Shown in pieces: positions 16,578-24,944 of a stretch of DNA of 37,358 nucleotides. Source of the stretch: Oceanospirillales bacterium (GTDB lineage: Bacteria > Pseudomonadota > Gammaproteobacteria > Pseudomonadales > Balneatricaceae); contig JAAEYW010000035.1 in the NCBI GenBank assembly GCA_018223185.1, positions 1-37,358 on the forward strand. The letters are read 5' to 3'. Position 1 is the first letter of the stretch. Every line of letters begins with the position of its first letter. The translations under genes were made by a program, and so were the position numbers. Under the pieces are notes generated by a model, which saw nothing but the letters and a program-made list of their open reading frames with translations, was not told the origin of the DNA and searched no databases.

Positions 16578-17066
16578 ATGCCTTTAAAAAATATTGATTC
16601 AATTTTGTATGCTTCTGATCTGTTGGGGCACGATGGGCGTGATGCATTTCGCGTAGCGGTATCCCATGCAGTTGCGCACAATGCTAAATTAATCTTTCTG
16701 AATGTGATGGAACCCCTGAGTCCAATGGCTGAGAGAGCTGTAAGTCACTGCTTTAGCGAGGAGGAGATAACAGAGATCCGGAATAAAGGTTATCAGCGGG
16801 TTCAGGAGGATATTGTTACACGTATCAAAAACTTCTGTGAAGAAGAGCTGAATGAAGGTATGCAGTTACCTTCTGAACCGGAAGTCTGTGTTGAAACCGG
16901 GATGATCGCGGATACCATACTGAAAGTGGCTAAAGAGAAGCAGGTGGATATGATCGTGATGGGAACCCGGACTCATAGTAAGCTGAGTCAGGTGGTGCTG
17001 GGGTCAACTGCACATCAGGTGTTGTTTCATGCATCGTGTCCGGTTTTGATTATTCCGATCGGTTAA
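16578..17066 (+). CDS. Universal stress protein UspA family, TeaD-like
   Basis: A 162-residue single-domain nucleotide-binding protein. The fold shows in ILYASDLLGHDGRDAFRVAV and the C-terminal MGTRTHSKLSQVVLGSTAHQ. The usual ATP motif G-x2-G-x9-G-S/T is present except that the second Gly is Thr. In Halomonas the related TeaD regulates the TRAP transporter TeaABC, and this gene directly follows a TRAP operon. It has its own promoter region, since a terminator lies between them; AGGA lies 9 bp before the ATG. A role in tuning TRAP activity is plausible but not shown. Confidence 0.9.
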   Translation: MPLKNIDSILYASDLLGHDGRDAFRVAVSHAVAHNAKLIFLNVMEPLSPMAERAVSHCFSEEEITEIRNKGYQRVQEDIVTRIKNFCEEELNEGMQLPSEPEVCVETGMIADTILKVAKEKQVDMIVMGTRTHSKLSQVVLGSTAHQVLFHASCPVLIIPIG

Positions 17067-17082
17067 TCGTTTAACGTTCATG

Positions 17083-17109
17083 AAAAATCCGGCATCGCCG
17101 GATTTTTTT
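17083..17109 (+). terminator. Rho-independent terminator after uspA
   Basis: AAAAATCCGGC and GCCGGATTTTT form an eleven-pair stem with a three-base loop, ending in seven T. Confidence 0.9.
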
Positions 17110-17113
17110 ATGC

Positions 17114-17142
17114 AAAAAAAAACGGCTTACAAAGTAAGCCGT
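17114..17142 (-). terminator. Rho-independent terminator after tctA
   Basis: Read on the minus strand, ACGGCTTAC and GTAAGCCGT pair perfectly around a three-base loop and are followed by eight or more T. It closes the tct operon, back to back with the uspA terminator. Confidence 0.88.
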
Positions 17143-17174
17143 AAAGGAGGAGTCAACTCGTTTGACTCAAACTG

Positions 17175-18683
17175 TCACACGGTTTTTCTGAACACCGCGG
17201 CTTTGGCTTTAGTCCACAGGGGAGTCTGTGAAATAAAGATCAGGACTATTGATATGAATAGTACAAAGGATAATGGGCTGCTAAGCAGGTTGATAAAGAA
17301 ATCCGGCAGGCTTTCGCGTTCAGAGATGATCGCCCGGCGCCAGTTCTCATCCATCAGACGGCTTAGAATTACCCCCAGAATTACCGGGCCCACCTGATAG
17401 TCATACTGCTTCATAAAGTACCCGATCACACCAAATCCAAGCATCCACCAGATATCAGCGATTGAGTTGTTGATTGCATAGGCACCGACAACGGAAAGTA
17501 GCAGAATCAGCGGAATCAGGATTCCCTTCGGACACTCAACAATTTTAGAGAACAGCTTGATACCGGTTAAGCCAAACACCAGCACAAAGATGTTCGCCAG
17601 GGTCAGGTTACCGACCGTAAACCAGAACATTCCAGGGTTTTCAGTCAACAGAAGCGGCCCCGGATTGAGTCCGTGAATAAACAATGCTCCCAGGAAAACC
17701 GCCGTCACTGCATCACCGGGAATACCCAGTGTCAGCATCGGAATATAGGCACCACCAACAGCAGCATTGTTGGCCGCTTCAGGAGCGATCAGTCCCTCTT
17801 TAGCGCCCTGACCAAATGGCACTTCGGGGTTCTTTGTCACCCGTTTAGCATGGTCGTAAGCCATCAGTGCCGCTATATCACCACCGGTTCCGGGTAAAGC
17901 CCCTACAATGACACCGATAGTGGAGGTTTGCAGGCTCAGTGGCAGGTATTTTTTGATATCGCTCCAGCGAGGAATAATACGATCGATCTTCTGTTTAATG
18001 GCCGCTTTATTCATATAGTGCAGCTGAGTCAGGGCTTCAGACACACCAAACAGACCGATCATCACAGCAATAGGATTGATGCCGTTCCATAACTCGACAA
18101 CCCCGAAGGTAAAGCGCTCTTCGGCAGTCAGCGGATCAAGTCCCACGGTGCCGATTAACATACCAAAGGCTCCGGCGAAGACTCCCTTGGTCAGGTTATT
18201 ACCTGACAGTGAGCCGACCAGCATGATCCCGAGAACTCCGAGCATCAGATAATCTCGGGGTTGGAATTTCAGGGCAAACTCGCTGACCATGGGGGCTGCC
18301 AGTGCAAGCACGATAATGCCGACAAAACCGCCGACAACTGACATCACTGTAGACAGGCCAATGGCTTCACCCGCCTCGCCTTTCAGTGCCATAGGATAGC
18401 CGTCAAGTGCTGTGGCGATCGCTGAGGGTGCGCCGGGTATATTCAGCAGAATCGCAGTACGCGAACCGCCATATACGCCACCCATAAAGATACCGACCAT
18501 CAGGCAAAGTGCGTTATTTACATCCCAGGAGAATGTGAAAGAGATGAGGATCGATACCGCCATTGTAACTGAGAGGCCTGGTATCGCACCGATATACACC
18601 CCTAAAAAAGTGCCCAGCGCGGTGAGGGCCATCAGTTCCGGGGAGATCCAGGATGTAGCGAAATAGTTCAAAGCTTCCATCAT
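17175..18683 (-). CDS. tctA: Tripartite tricarboxylate transporter large permease TctA
   Basis: A 502-residue polytopic membrane protein, the channel of a TTT-family secondary importer for carboxylates. Family landmarks are GVYIGAIPGLSVTMAVSIL near the N-terminus, GGVYGGSRTAILLNIPGAPSAIATALDGYP, and VGALPGTGGDIAALMAYDHAKR. The operon order tctC-tctB-tctA is standard, with 14 bp after tctB. Two ATGs stand in tandem; the first is used here. Possible substrates include citrate and aromatic or hydroaromatic carboxylates; sequence does not decide. Confidence 0.96.
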   Translation of the reverse strand: MMEALNYFATSWISPELMALTALGTFLGVYIGAIPGLSVTMAVSILISFTFSWDVNNALCLMVGIFMGGVYGGSRTAILLNIPGAPSAIATALDGYPMALKGEAGEAIGLSTVMSVVGGFVGIIVLALAAPMVSEFALKFQPRDYLMLGVLGIMLVGSLSGNNLTKGVFAGAFGMLIGTVGLDPLTAEERFTFGVVELWNGINPIAVMIGLFGVSEALTQLHYMNKAAIKQKIDRIIPRWSDIKKYLPLSLQTSTIGVIVGALPGTGGDIAALMAYDHAKRVTKNPEVPFGQGAKEGLIAPEAANNAAVGGAYIPMLTLGIPGDAVTAVFLGALFIHGLNPGPLLLTENPGMFWFTVGNLTLANIFVLVFGLTGIKLFSKIVECPKGILIPLILLLSVVGAYAINNSIADIWWMLGFGVIGYFMKQYDYQVGPVILGVILSRLMDENWRRAIISERESLPDFFINLLSSPLSFVLFISIVLIFISQTPLWTKAKAAVFRKTV

Positions 18684-18697
18684 AATAATAACCCCGA

Positions 18698-19207
18698 TTA
18701 TTTAAACAGAGACCCGATCCAGGCCATGATTTCACGCTCAGGAATAATTCCTTCAGGCAAAATGACACTGAATACCAGCCGGAATATGATATAGATGATC
18801 GTCAGGGCAAGTAGTGAGAGCAGGATCGAACGAACCAGCCCCTTCTGATGCAGAAACTGAATGCTGATGATCAAAAAGAGCAGGGCGGAGATAATAAAGC
18901 CCAGGGTATCCAGAGCAATGCCAAAAATAAAAATGATGGCGATCATTATGGAGACGATAGGTGGTAATACATTGCTCCAGAAAACTTCAAATCCACCTAT
19001 TTCGGCAGGTCGCTTTAGGTCTTTTAACAGGCTTATGCAGGAGGCGACAACCATAATGCCACTAGCGGCTATAGGAAATGCGCCAGGTGAACTTAACGCG
19101 CTAAATCCTGAAATTTCATACGCTTGCCAGAAAAGAAACAGGCTGAAAGCCAGCACCAGGAAACCAAACAGCGTTTCACCGGGTTTTTTGGCACGAATAG
19201 TAGGCAT
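18698..19207 (-). CDS. tctB: Tripartite tricarboxylate transporter small permease TctB
   Basis: A 169-residue membrane protein with four predicted helices and the TctB pattern SSPGAFPIAASGIMVVASCISLLKD. It supports TctA in the TTT complex. AAGGA lies 9 bp before the ATG. Poorly conserved in sequence as a family, but its size, helices and place between tctC and tctA make the call firm. Confidence 0.9.
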   Translation of the reverse strand: MPTIRAKKPGETLFGFLVLAFSLFLFWQAYEISGFSALSSPGAFPIAASGIMVVASCISLLKDLKRPAEIGGFEVFWSNVLPPIVSIMIAIIFIFGIALDTLGFIISALLFLIISIQFLHQKGLVRSILLSLLALTIIYIIFRLVFSVILPEGIIPEREIMAWIGSLFK

Positions 19208-19249
19208 TGGACGTAATCCTTATTGTTATAGCTGGCCAGAGAGGAAAGA

Positions 19250-19282
19250 AAAGCGCAAACAGGGTTCGTTTATTCGCGCTTT
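19250..19282 (-). other. Hairpin between tctC and tctB
   Basis: AAAGCGC and GCGCTTT flank a second short pairing (AAAC with GTTT). It probably protects the binding-protein mRNA or partly terminates transcription, as is common after binding-protein genes. Confidence 0.5.
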
Positions 19283-19307
19283 CGGTTCTCCTTACACTCA
19301 GGACAAA

Positions 19308-20300
19308 TTAAGGACGTGGGATACCAAACTCTTCAGGAGAGCGTTTGGAGAAACCTGCGTCATGAACAATCCATGAGGATACGGAACGGTAGGTGCTAAG
19401 GAACTTCTCAGCTTCCGGACCCGCTACGTTCATGATGGAAAAGCCACGCTTATTCATCAGATCGATAAAGTCAGGATGTTGTGCCGCTGTGTGGTAAGCC
19501 GAAACCAGTTTGTCAACCGCTTCCTGAGGTGTGCCATTCTTCACGAAAACACCAAAGAACGGACCCCATGGAAGGTAAGTAGAAAAGCCAGGGAAATCTT
19601 CTGTAATCGGTGCTACGCCGGGCAACAGGTCGTTAGCTTTAACATCGACCAGGCCAATCACTTTCATACGACCCGCTTTTACATGCTCAATCGCGGCACC
19701 CAGTACTGCAGGCATCACATCAAGAGCACCTGATTGCAGGGCCGTCAGGGCAGGGCCATCACCATCGTATGGAATATTGGTCAGATCTAGTTTTACCTGA
19801 GAATCAAGCATCGCAAGCACTATGGAGGTCAGCCCGCCAGGACCGGTAGAGCCTGTTTTTACCATACCAGGGTTCGCTTTAGCGTACTCAACAAACTCTT
19901 TCATATTGTTGTATGGGGCATCGTTGTTAGCGACGAAGATGGGAATACCACGGGCGAGAATATTGATCGGTGTAAAGTCACCGTAGTCCAGATTGGCCAG
20001 TCCCAGTGTTTTATACATTTGTGGATTCTCGGCACCCATTAACAGGGTGTAACCATCGGCCTTCTTGGCATAAACGAATTTTGTTGCGATTGCCCCCACA
20101 CCACCGGTGCGGTTAGTCATAACGATATCGACACCAAGCTCTTTTTCAGCGTGTGGCGTAACTGAACGCATAACGGTATCAGTAGAACCACCAGCACCCC
20201 ATTGGATAATGCCCTGAATATCCTTCTTCGGAAATTCAGCAAACGCGGGAGCCGCAACTATTGAGAGTGCAGCAAGTGCAACGATAAGACGTTTTTTCAT
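19308..20300 (-). CDS. tctC: Tripartite tricarboxylate transporter substrate-binding protein TctC (Bug family)
   Basis: A 330-residue exported binding protein. The signal peptide runs to about AFA (residue 21). The Bug fold shows in IIQWGAGGSTDTVMRSVTPH, TNRTGGVGAIATKFV and KADGYTLLMG, followed by STGPGGLTSIV. Bug proteins bind carboxylates through two carbonyl-contacting loops. AGGTG lies six bases before the ATG. It is the first gene of the tctCBA operon and diverges from a GntR gene; an operator-like palindrome lies 31-46 bp upstream of its start. Confidence 0.95.
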   Translation of the reverse strand: MKKRLIVALAALSIVAAPAFAEFPKKDIQGIIQWGAGGSTDTVMRSVTPHAEKELGVDIVMTNRTGGVGAIATKFVYAKKADGYTLLMGAENPQMYKTLGLANLDYGDFTPINILARGIPIFVANNDAPYNNMKEFVEYAKANPGMVKTGSTGPGGLTSIVLAMLDSQVKLDLTNIPYDGDGPALTALQSGALDVMPAVLGAAIEHVKAGRMKVIGLVDVKANDLLPGVAPITEDFPGFSTYLPWGPFFGVFVKNGTPQEAVDKLVSAYHTAAQHPDFIDLMNKRGFSIMNVAGPEAEKFLSTYRSVSSWIVHDAGFSKRSPEEFGIPRP

Positions 20301-20330
20301 AACAACACCTGTTTTATGTTTGTATTATTC

Positions 20331-20346
20331 TTATGTACTACAAAAT
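20331..20346. promoter_or_regulatory. Candidate GntR operator between tctC and gntR
   Basis: TTATGTACTACAAAAT contains TGTA-C-TACA, a symmetric site of the kind used by FCD-type GntR proteins. It matches 15 of 16 bases upstream of uspA. Two copies of TTTGTATTATT (20319 and 20360, 41 bp apart) flank it. Confidence 0.5.
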
Positions 20347-20492
20347 CATTTTTATAGTATTTGTATTATTACATATGTTTTTTGTTATTACGTATTGGTT
20401 TTATGATCAGTTGATTGAATTTTCAGATATTGCGCTTCCTTTGTAATCGGGTAAGCTTACTCCCATTAATATGATGAAAATGCGGAGTCACG

Positions 20493-21161
20493 ATGAAGGA
20501 AACTGATAGTAGTGTAGCTTACCTTCGGTTACGTGGAGATATTCTGGACGGGAGTATTGAGCCCTCCAGCAAACTCTCGATCAGCCAGTTGACCGGTAAA
20601 TATGAGTCCAGTGCTGCGCCTGTGCGGGAGGCCCTGTCCAGGTTGTCTGCAGAGGGCTTGGTTGTGCGTAAAGGCCAGCGGGGGTATTGGGCTGCCCCGG
20701 TATCACTGGACGAGTTTAAAGAGGTTTCACGTTTGCGTCTGATGTTGGAGGTTGACGCATTTCGTCAGTCAATTGAACATGGCAGTCTTGATTGGGAAGC
20801 CGAAATTGCCGGCGCCCGCCATCGGGAGATGACGATCAGAAAACAGGCATTCGAAAATGAGATGGAAGGTGATAATGTTGCCGCGCTGATTAAGGAAAAC
20901 CGTCGTTTTCATATGGCGCTTATCAGTGCTTGCCCATCTGTCTGGCAGCTGCGTTTTATCTCTACGCTTTATGATCAGTCAGAACGATTCCGGAGATTGT
21001 CTCTGATCAATAAGAGTCGCAAAAGTAAAGGGGAGGGGGTGGATGATCATCAGTTAATTATGGATGCGGCGTTCCGACGTCAGACTGACGAGGCCTGTCA
21101 GTTGTTGTATAACCATATAGAACACTCCAATACTCAGGTTATTGAAAACCTGTTTGACTGA
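20493..21161 (+). CDS. GntR family regulator, FCD (FadR) subfamily
   Basis: A 222-residue repressor/activator. The N-terminal winged helix-turn-helix spans residues 5-70 (KLSISQLTGKYESSAAPVREALSRL, then GLVVRKGQRGYWAAPV). The C-terminal all-helical FCD domain keeps the metal-site histidines in NRRFHMAL, DDHQLIMDA and NHIEHS. Such proteins sense small organic acids. GGAG lies six bases before the ATG. It diverges from tctCBA and converges with the TIM-barrel gene, so the transporter operon is its most likely target. Confidence 0.93.
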   Translation: MKETDSSVAYLRLRGDILDGSIEPSSKLSISQLTGKYESSAAPVREALSRLSAEGLVVRKGQRGYWAAPVSLDEFKEVSRLRLMLEVDAFRQSIEHGSLDWEAEIAGARHREMTIRKQAFENEMEGDNVAALIKENRRFHMALISACPSVWQLRFISTLYDQSERFRRLSLINKSRKSKGEGVDDHQLIMDAAFRRQTDEACQLLYNHIEHSNTQVIENLFD

Positions 21162-21200
21162 TCACTGTGTTTTTATAAGCGTGTAGGTATAAGCAGTATG

Positions 21201-22037
21201 TTATACGTTCGGTGTTAAAAGCGCTTTGACGTATGCCAGGCTATTACTTATCTCGGCCGAGACAATCTCTTCCGAACAGCCCCGGTAGGGTATTGATTGA
21301 GCATAGAGCGAATATCTGCCCTGATAGCCCTGTTGTTCCATAAGCCTGATAAGCTCGGGTATAACAGGCTCATGGTCAGCCTTGGTTGGCAGCATTCGCG
21401 TAGGGATAGTGGTGTGTTGTACCGAGTCCTGATTATGAATAGCGGAGAGCTGCACCAGGCCGACCATCTCCATCGGTATCGCTCTGATCAGTGTTGCCAG
21501 ACCTTCATCACTACAATGGCGCAGTGCGATATTATCGATCACAAGACACAGGTTCGCATTATTGGCTTGTGTTATCAGTGTGATGGCGTCCTGATAGTTA
21601 TTAATACTCTCTGACCAGGGCAAGGGTTTAAAACCGATTCTCACTCCCCGGACTGTACCCAGCATTGCGAGAGCGCGAAGCTCTTCAACCATGCGTTGCA
21701 GATCGGGTTTGCTGTAGTTTTCGGTGGCCGGACTCACGATCAGCAGGTCTGCTCCTACATTTTCCATTAGTCGCAGATTTGATTTGGCCAGGTTCATTTT
21801 ATAATCCATCAAGTGGGATGGATGACCGAGAAAATCTTTCAGCTCGTGAAAAGCGGCTACTTTCAGCGCGCTGTTTTGCAGAATGCTGGCATTGGTTTGC
21901 AGATTTTGATCGGGCGTTGTCAGGTCCGTATTGCCAATCTCAATAACACCGAACCCCAGTTGTTCTGCCAGAGCCAGTTTTTTTTCCAGGCGGTAGGGAA
22001 GAACGCCCACGTTCAGAATTATGCGATCTTCAGCCAT
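21201..22037 (-). CDS. TIM-barrel protein related to the N-terminal domain of 3-dehydroshikimate dehydratase
   Basis: A 278-residue xylose-isomerase-like TIM-barrel protein of sugar phosphate isomerase/epimerase type. It aligns with the N-terminal half of the fused dehydratase at 26718 (for example GFGVIEI with GFQGVEI and VQLSAI with VQVADA). Of the four metal ligands in the fused protein, D168 and Q196 are kept, the first Glu is K137 (GFKPLPW), and the last Glu is missing (SLYAQS). It is therefore unlikely to be a normal metal-dependent dehydratase. Its start overlaps the stop of the VOC gene by one base (TGATG), so the two are co-translated and may form a complex. Confidence 0.78.
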   Translation of the reverse strand: MAEDRIILNVGVLPYRLEKKLALAEQLGFGVIEIGNTDLTTPDQNLQTNASILQNSALKVAAFHELKDFLGHPSHLMDYKMNLAKSNLRLMENVGADLLIVSPATENYSKPDLQRMVEELRALAMLGTVRGVRIGFKPLPWSESINNYQDAITLITQANNANLCLVIDNIALRHCSDEGLATLIRAIPMEMVGLVQLSAIHNQDSVQHTTIPTRMLPTKADHEPVIPELIRLMEQQGYQGRYSLYAQSIPYRGCSEEIVSAEISNSLAYVKALLTPNV

Positions 22038-22816
22038 CAGACCTCTACCTCTATTGAGAAATCAATACCTTCCGGAAGGTTTTTCAATGTTCTGAAGCCC
22101 GTTTTATTGTCTGTATAGTCCGGCAGAAAAGGCTCCAGAGTGTCGAGCTGATCTTTCTGGGTGCTCAGCCGGATGGCAGAGATGCCTTCATCAGTAATGT
22201 TGTTGTCTTCAATCGATTTCAGAATCAGGCTGAATGATTTGTCAGGGCTAATCAGCTTTTCGTTCTGAACGCTAAAATGTAATAGCTGTGTAAACAGATC
22301 CTGCCACTGTTTGTAATGTTGTGGTGCAATTGACAGTGACAGACTTTCAATCTTATTAAACACTGGTGAAGGCTGGTCTTGTGGGGTCACTGGTGTGAAA
22401 TCAATATCATAGATGCTGAATCGCTCATTGTAGTTGTTGATCAGATAGAGGACAGCGCCTCCGGTAATCTCAATGCCGGGAATATTCAGCTCCATGGCTC
22501 CCGGAGATGAGCTACAGCCCCAGGCACCCTTATGGAGTAACTCTTCATAGGCCAGCTTGGCATTATCTACTCTGACAGCCAGTGCTTTTATCTGACTACC
22601 TGACACCTGGTTCTTCAGAAACAGTTTGCAATCGGCTTCCGCGTTTACAATCACGTTGAGTGTACCCTGGCGATAAAGCTTGACCGATTTGCTTCGATGC
22701 ACGCCGACCATCCTGAAGTTAAGTTGTTGCAGGAGTTGCTCCAGAGTCGCTGGGTCTGCTGTGGCGATCTCTACAAATTCAAGGCCTTTTGGTGTCGTAG
22801 CGGAATTTTGAGTCAT
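22037..22816 (-). CDS. VOC/HPPD-like protein related to the C-terminal domain of 3-dehydroshikimate dehydratase
   Basis: A 259-residue protein with two vicinal-oxygen-chelate-type modules. It aligns with the C-terminal half of the fused dehydratase: HRSKSVKLYRQG against HRSKNVTLMQQG, ELNIPGIEITG against ELNIPAIKAIG, and IYDIDFTPVT against FYDVDFKPLT. The three positions that hold iron in 4-hydroxyphenylpyruvate dioxygenase are S158, A214 and S254, so no catalytic metal site is expected. AGGAAG lies six bases before the ATG. It is the first gene of a two-gene operon with the TIM-barrel gene, the reverse of the domain order in the fused protein. Confidence 0.78.
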   Translation of the reverse strand: MTQNSATTPKGLEFVEIATADPATLEQLLQQLNFRMVGVHRSKSVKLYRQGTLNVIVNAEADCKLFLKNQVSGSQIKALAVRVDNAKLAYEELLHKGAWGCSSSPGAMELNIPGIEITGGAVLYLINNYNERFSIYDIDFTPVTPQDQPSPVFNKIESLSLSIAPQHYKQWQDLFTQLLHFSVQNEKLISPDKSFSLILKSIEDNNITDEGISAIRLSTQKDQLDTLEPFLPDYTDNKTGFRTLKNLPEGIDFSIEVEV

Positions 22817-23369
22817 TGTTCTTCCTGGTGATAGGCTTCTTCTGATTCAGGTTAGTACAGTCAGTTTAATTTTGCGTAGCAGTTTGAACAGTTATGTTGT
22901 CATTTATAGCATATAAATGATTAGGTAGCATCTAATTTGACAGGTGTTATGATTTTTATGTCAGATCGGGTTTAGCAACTGAATAAAAGGGGGATGGCAC
23001 TTTTAAGTCAGAGGAATTCAAGCCAGAGAAATCCTGGGGGGCAGGACGTCGAAAAATTATCGGTATTAATATCACCAGATATGCAACGGGAAATACTTGT
23101 CAGTTGTTTAATGAATAAACCTATAAGACCTGATCTGCTCCATTGGAAACTCGCTTCTGTATCGTTGCTATCCGATTAAAAATGTTCGCTTCAGATACGC
23201 TGCGCTGGTCAGTATGTTCACATTAGTTAGCAGTGAGAATAACGCGGCTGCTTTGTCCTGGAGGGAGTAAGAAAGAGATAACGCTCCGTATTAATGGTCG
23301 AACAAACGTCAATATTAAACCGGTAGAAACTTAGCGTTACTCCCGGTTTGGGGCATATGTTATTGCGAC
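22817..23369. other. Intergenic region without a convincing gene
   Basis: About 550 bp between the VOC gene and the SDR gene. A 61-codon frame (22994-23179) directly follows AGGGGG but has no family resemblance. On the minus strand AAACCGG (23317-23323) and CCGGTTT (23343-23349) could form a weak terminator for the SDR operon. It marks the GC-content boundary of the cassette that follows. Confidence 0.4.
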
Positions 23370-24137
23370 TTAACGTGCCGTAAAGCCGCCATCCACGGTG
23401 ACTTCTGAGCCAGTCATAAAGCGTGAGGCTTCAGACGCCAGGAAAACAATAACATCGGCCAGTTCATCGGGCTGCCCGAATCGTCCCATGGGCGTCTGTC
23501 CCACGGTTCTTGCCGCATAGGGCTCGATTATTTCTGCTGGTGTTACCGCCGCTGCGTTCATCACCATCGGCGTTTCAATGAAACCCGGATGAATGGAATT
23601 GACCCGCACACCGGTGTTGCGGGTCGCACAGTCAAGGGCGATGGACTTGGTCATGGTTCGCACGGCACCTTTAGAGGCGGAATAGGCCAGTGTGAGCTGA
23701 TCGGACACGATGCCGAAAATAGAGCTCACGTTGATGACTGATCCTCCGCCCGACCGTTGCATCAACGGGATAGCATATTTGCACCCCAGAAAGACCCCGC
23801 CCACATTTACTGCCAGCATGCGGTTAAAGGCTTCCAGCGAAGTGGAGTCCAGTGTACCACCTTCGCCCAGTCCGGCATTATTGACCAGCACGTCGAGACG
23901 ACCATGCTCTTGCTCGACAGACCCGATTGCTGAGCGCCAGGCCTCGTCACTGCTAACATCCAGTGGAACCGCCGATGCTGACAGCTGATCTGAGCGAATC
24001 TGTTCCGCGGCTGTCTGTGCAGCAGCCGTCTGAATATCGGCGATCACGACATGATGGCCGGCCCTGGCCAGGGCCTGTGCAGTTGCCAGACCGATTCCCG
24101 ACGCGCCGCCGGTAATAAACGCTACTTTTTGGCTCAT
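23370..24137 (-). CDS. Short-chain dehydrogenase/reductase
   Basis: A 255-residue classical SDR. TGGASGIG (9-16), D34 (NAD preference), NNAG, S139, and YSASK with Y152 and K156 are all present, followed by PGFIETPM. It resembles the branch containing cyclic-alcohol and 1-phenylethanol dehydrogenases, but that is a family-level impression. It is the third gene of a cupin-SDR-SDR operon, 15 bp after the preceding SDR. A likely job is oxidising a secondary alcohol to the ketone used by the cupin enzyme or an intermediate near it. Confidence 0.92.
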   Translation of the reverse strand: MSQKVAFITGGASGIGLATAQALARAGHHVVIADIQTAAAQTAAEQIRSDQLSASAVPLDVSSDEAWRSAIGSVEQEHGRLDVLVNNAGLGEGGTLDSTSLEAFNRMLAVNVGGVFLGCKYAIPLMQRSGGGSVINVSSIFGIVSDQLTLAYSASKGAVRTMTKSIALDCATRNTGVRVNSIHPGFIETPMVMNAAAVTPAEIIEPYAARTVGQTPMGRFGQPDELADVIVFLASEASRFMTGSEVTVDGGFTAR

Positions 24138-24152
24138 TTTTATCTCCTCTGT

Positions 24153-24944
24153 TTAACCCAATGCCATGCCGCCATCGACACTCATACCGATACCCGTAAT
24201 GAATCCGGCCTCATCTGAGCAGAGGTAGGCTGCTGCGTTGGCCACATCTGCAGGTGTCCCCGTACGCTTGAGTGGGGTACGACTGATAACGTATTCCTGT
24301 AGTGATTCAGAATCGGGGAATACACCCAGCCTGAGCAGATCCTGCCCCAGCTTGTCCTGCATGGCCGTGGCGATAATACCCGGATACAGGCAGTTGACCC
24401 GAATCCCCGCGCCGAGTACGCCAGCCTCTATAGCCGCGACCTTGGTCAGTTTGTCCACAGCTGACTTGGTTGCCCCATAAGGCCCGAAGCAGGGTTGAGA
24501 GATGACGTGTGACATGGAAGATAGGTTGAGTATTGCTCCGCCATTACCACCGTTGGCCACACTCATCCGCTTCAGAGCGTGCTTCATGCCGAGAAAAACG
24601 CCCGCCACATTCACGTCCAGCAGCCTGCGGAAGTCAGTCAGCTCGCACTCGGTAATAAAGCTTGTCACTTCGATACCGGCATTGTTCACCAGGATGTCAG
24701 CCTTGCCGAACAGTATTTCGCACTGATCGAACACCGCCGGCCAGCCCGCTTCATCACTCACGTCATGGCGTACGAATGCTGCATGGCTGCCGATCTCTGC
24801 GGCGGTTGCCTTGCCAGCCTCTTCTGCGATGTCGGTCAGCAGGACTCTGGCTCCCCGGCGCACAAAGTCTCTGGCCAGCTCTGCACCGATGCCGTTGGCG
24901 GCACCGGTGATAATGGCAATCTTTCCGTCCAGATTAATCGACAT
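24153..24944 (-). CDS. Short-chain dehydrogenase/reductase
   Basis: A 263-residue classical SDR with TGAANGIG (13-20), D38 (NAD preference), NNAG at 87-90, S143, and YGATK with Y156 and K160, ending in GMSVDGGMALG. It overlaps the cupin gene by 11 bp, so translation is coupled. It is clearly different from the SDR downstream and from that at 11531, so the operon encodes two different alcohol dehydrogenases or reductases, perhaps for the two enantiomers of one alcohol (inference). Confidence 0.92.
   Translation of the reverse strand: MSINLDGKIAIITGAANGIGAELARDFVRRGARVLLTDIAEEAGKATAAEIGSHAAFVRHDVSDEAGWPAVFDQCEILFGKADILVNNAGIEVTSFITECELTDFRRLLDVNVAGVFLGMKHALKRMSVANGGNGGAILNLSSMSHVISQPCFGPYGATKSAVDKLTKVAAIEAGVLGAGIRVNCLYPGIIATAMQDKLGQDLLRLGVFPDSESLQEYVISRTPLKRTGTPADVANAAAYLCSDEAGFITGIGMSVDGGMALG

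Noticed and set aside
22994-23179. 61-codon frame after AGGGGG on the plus strand
   Set aside because: The ribosome-like sequence abuts the ATG with no spacing, the protein has no recognisable features, and it ends at random. Possible but not supported.
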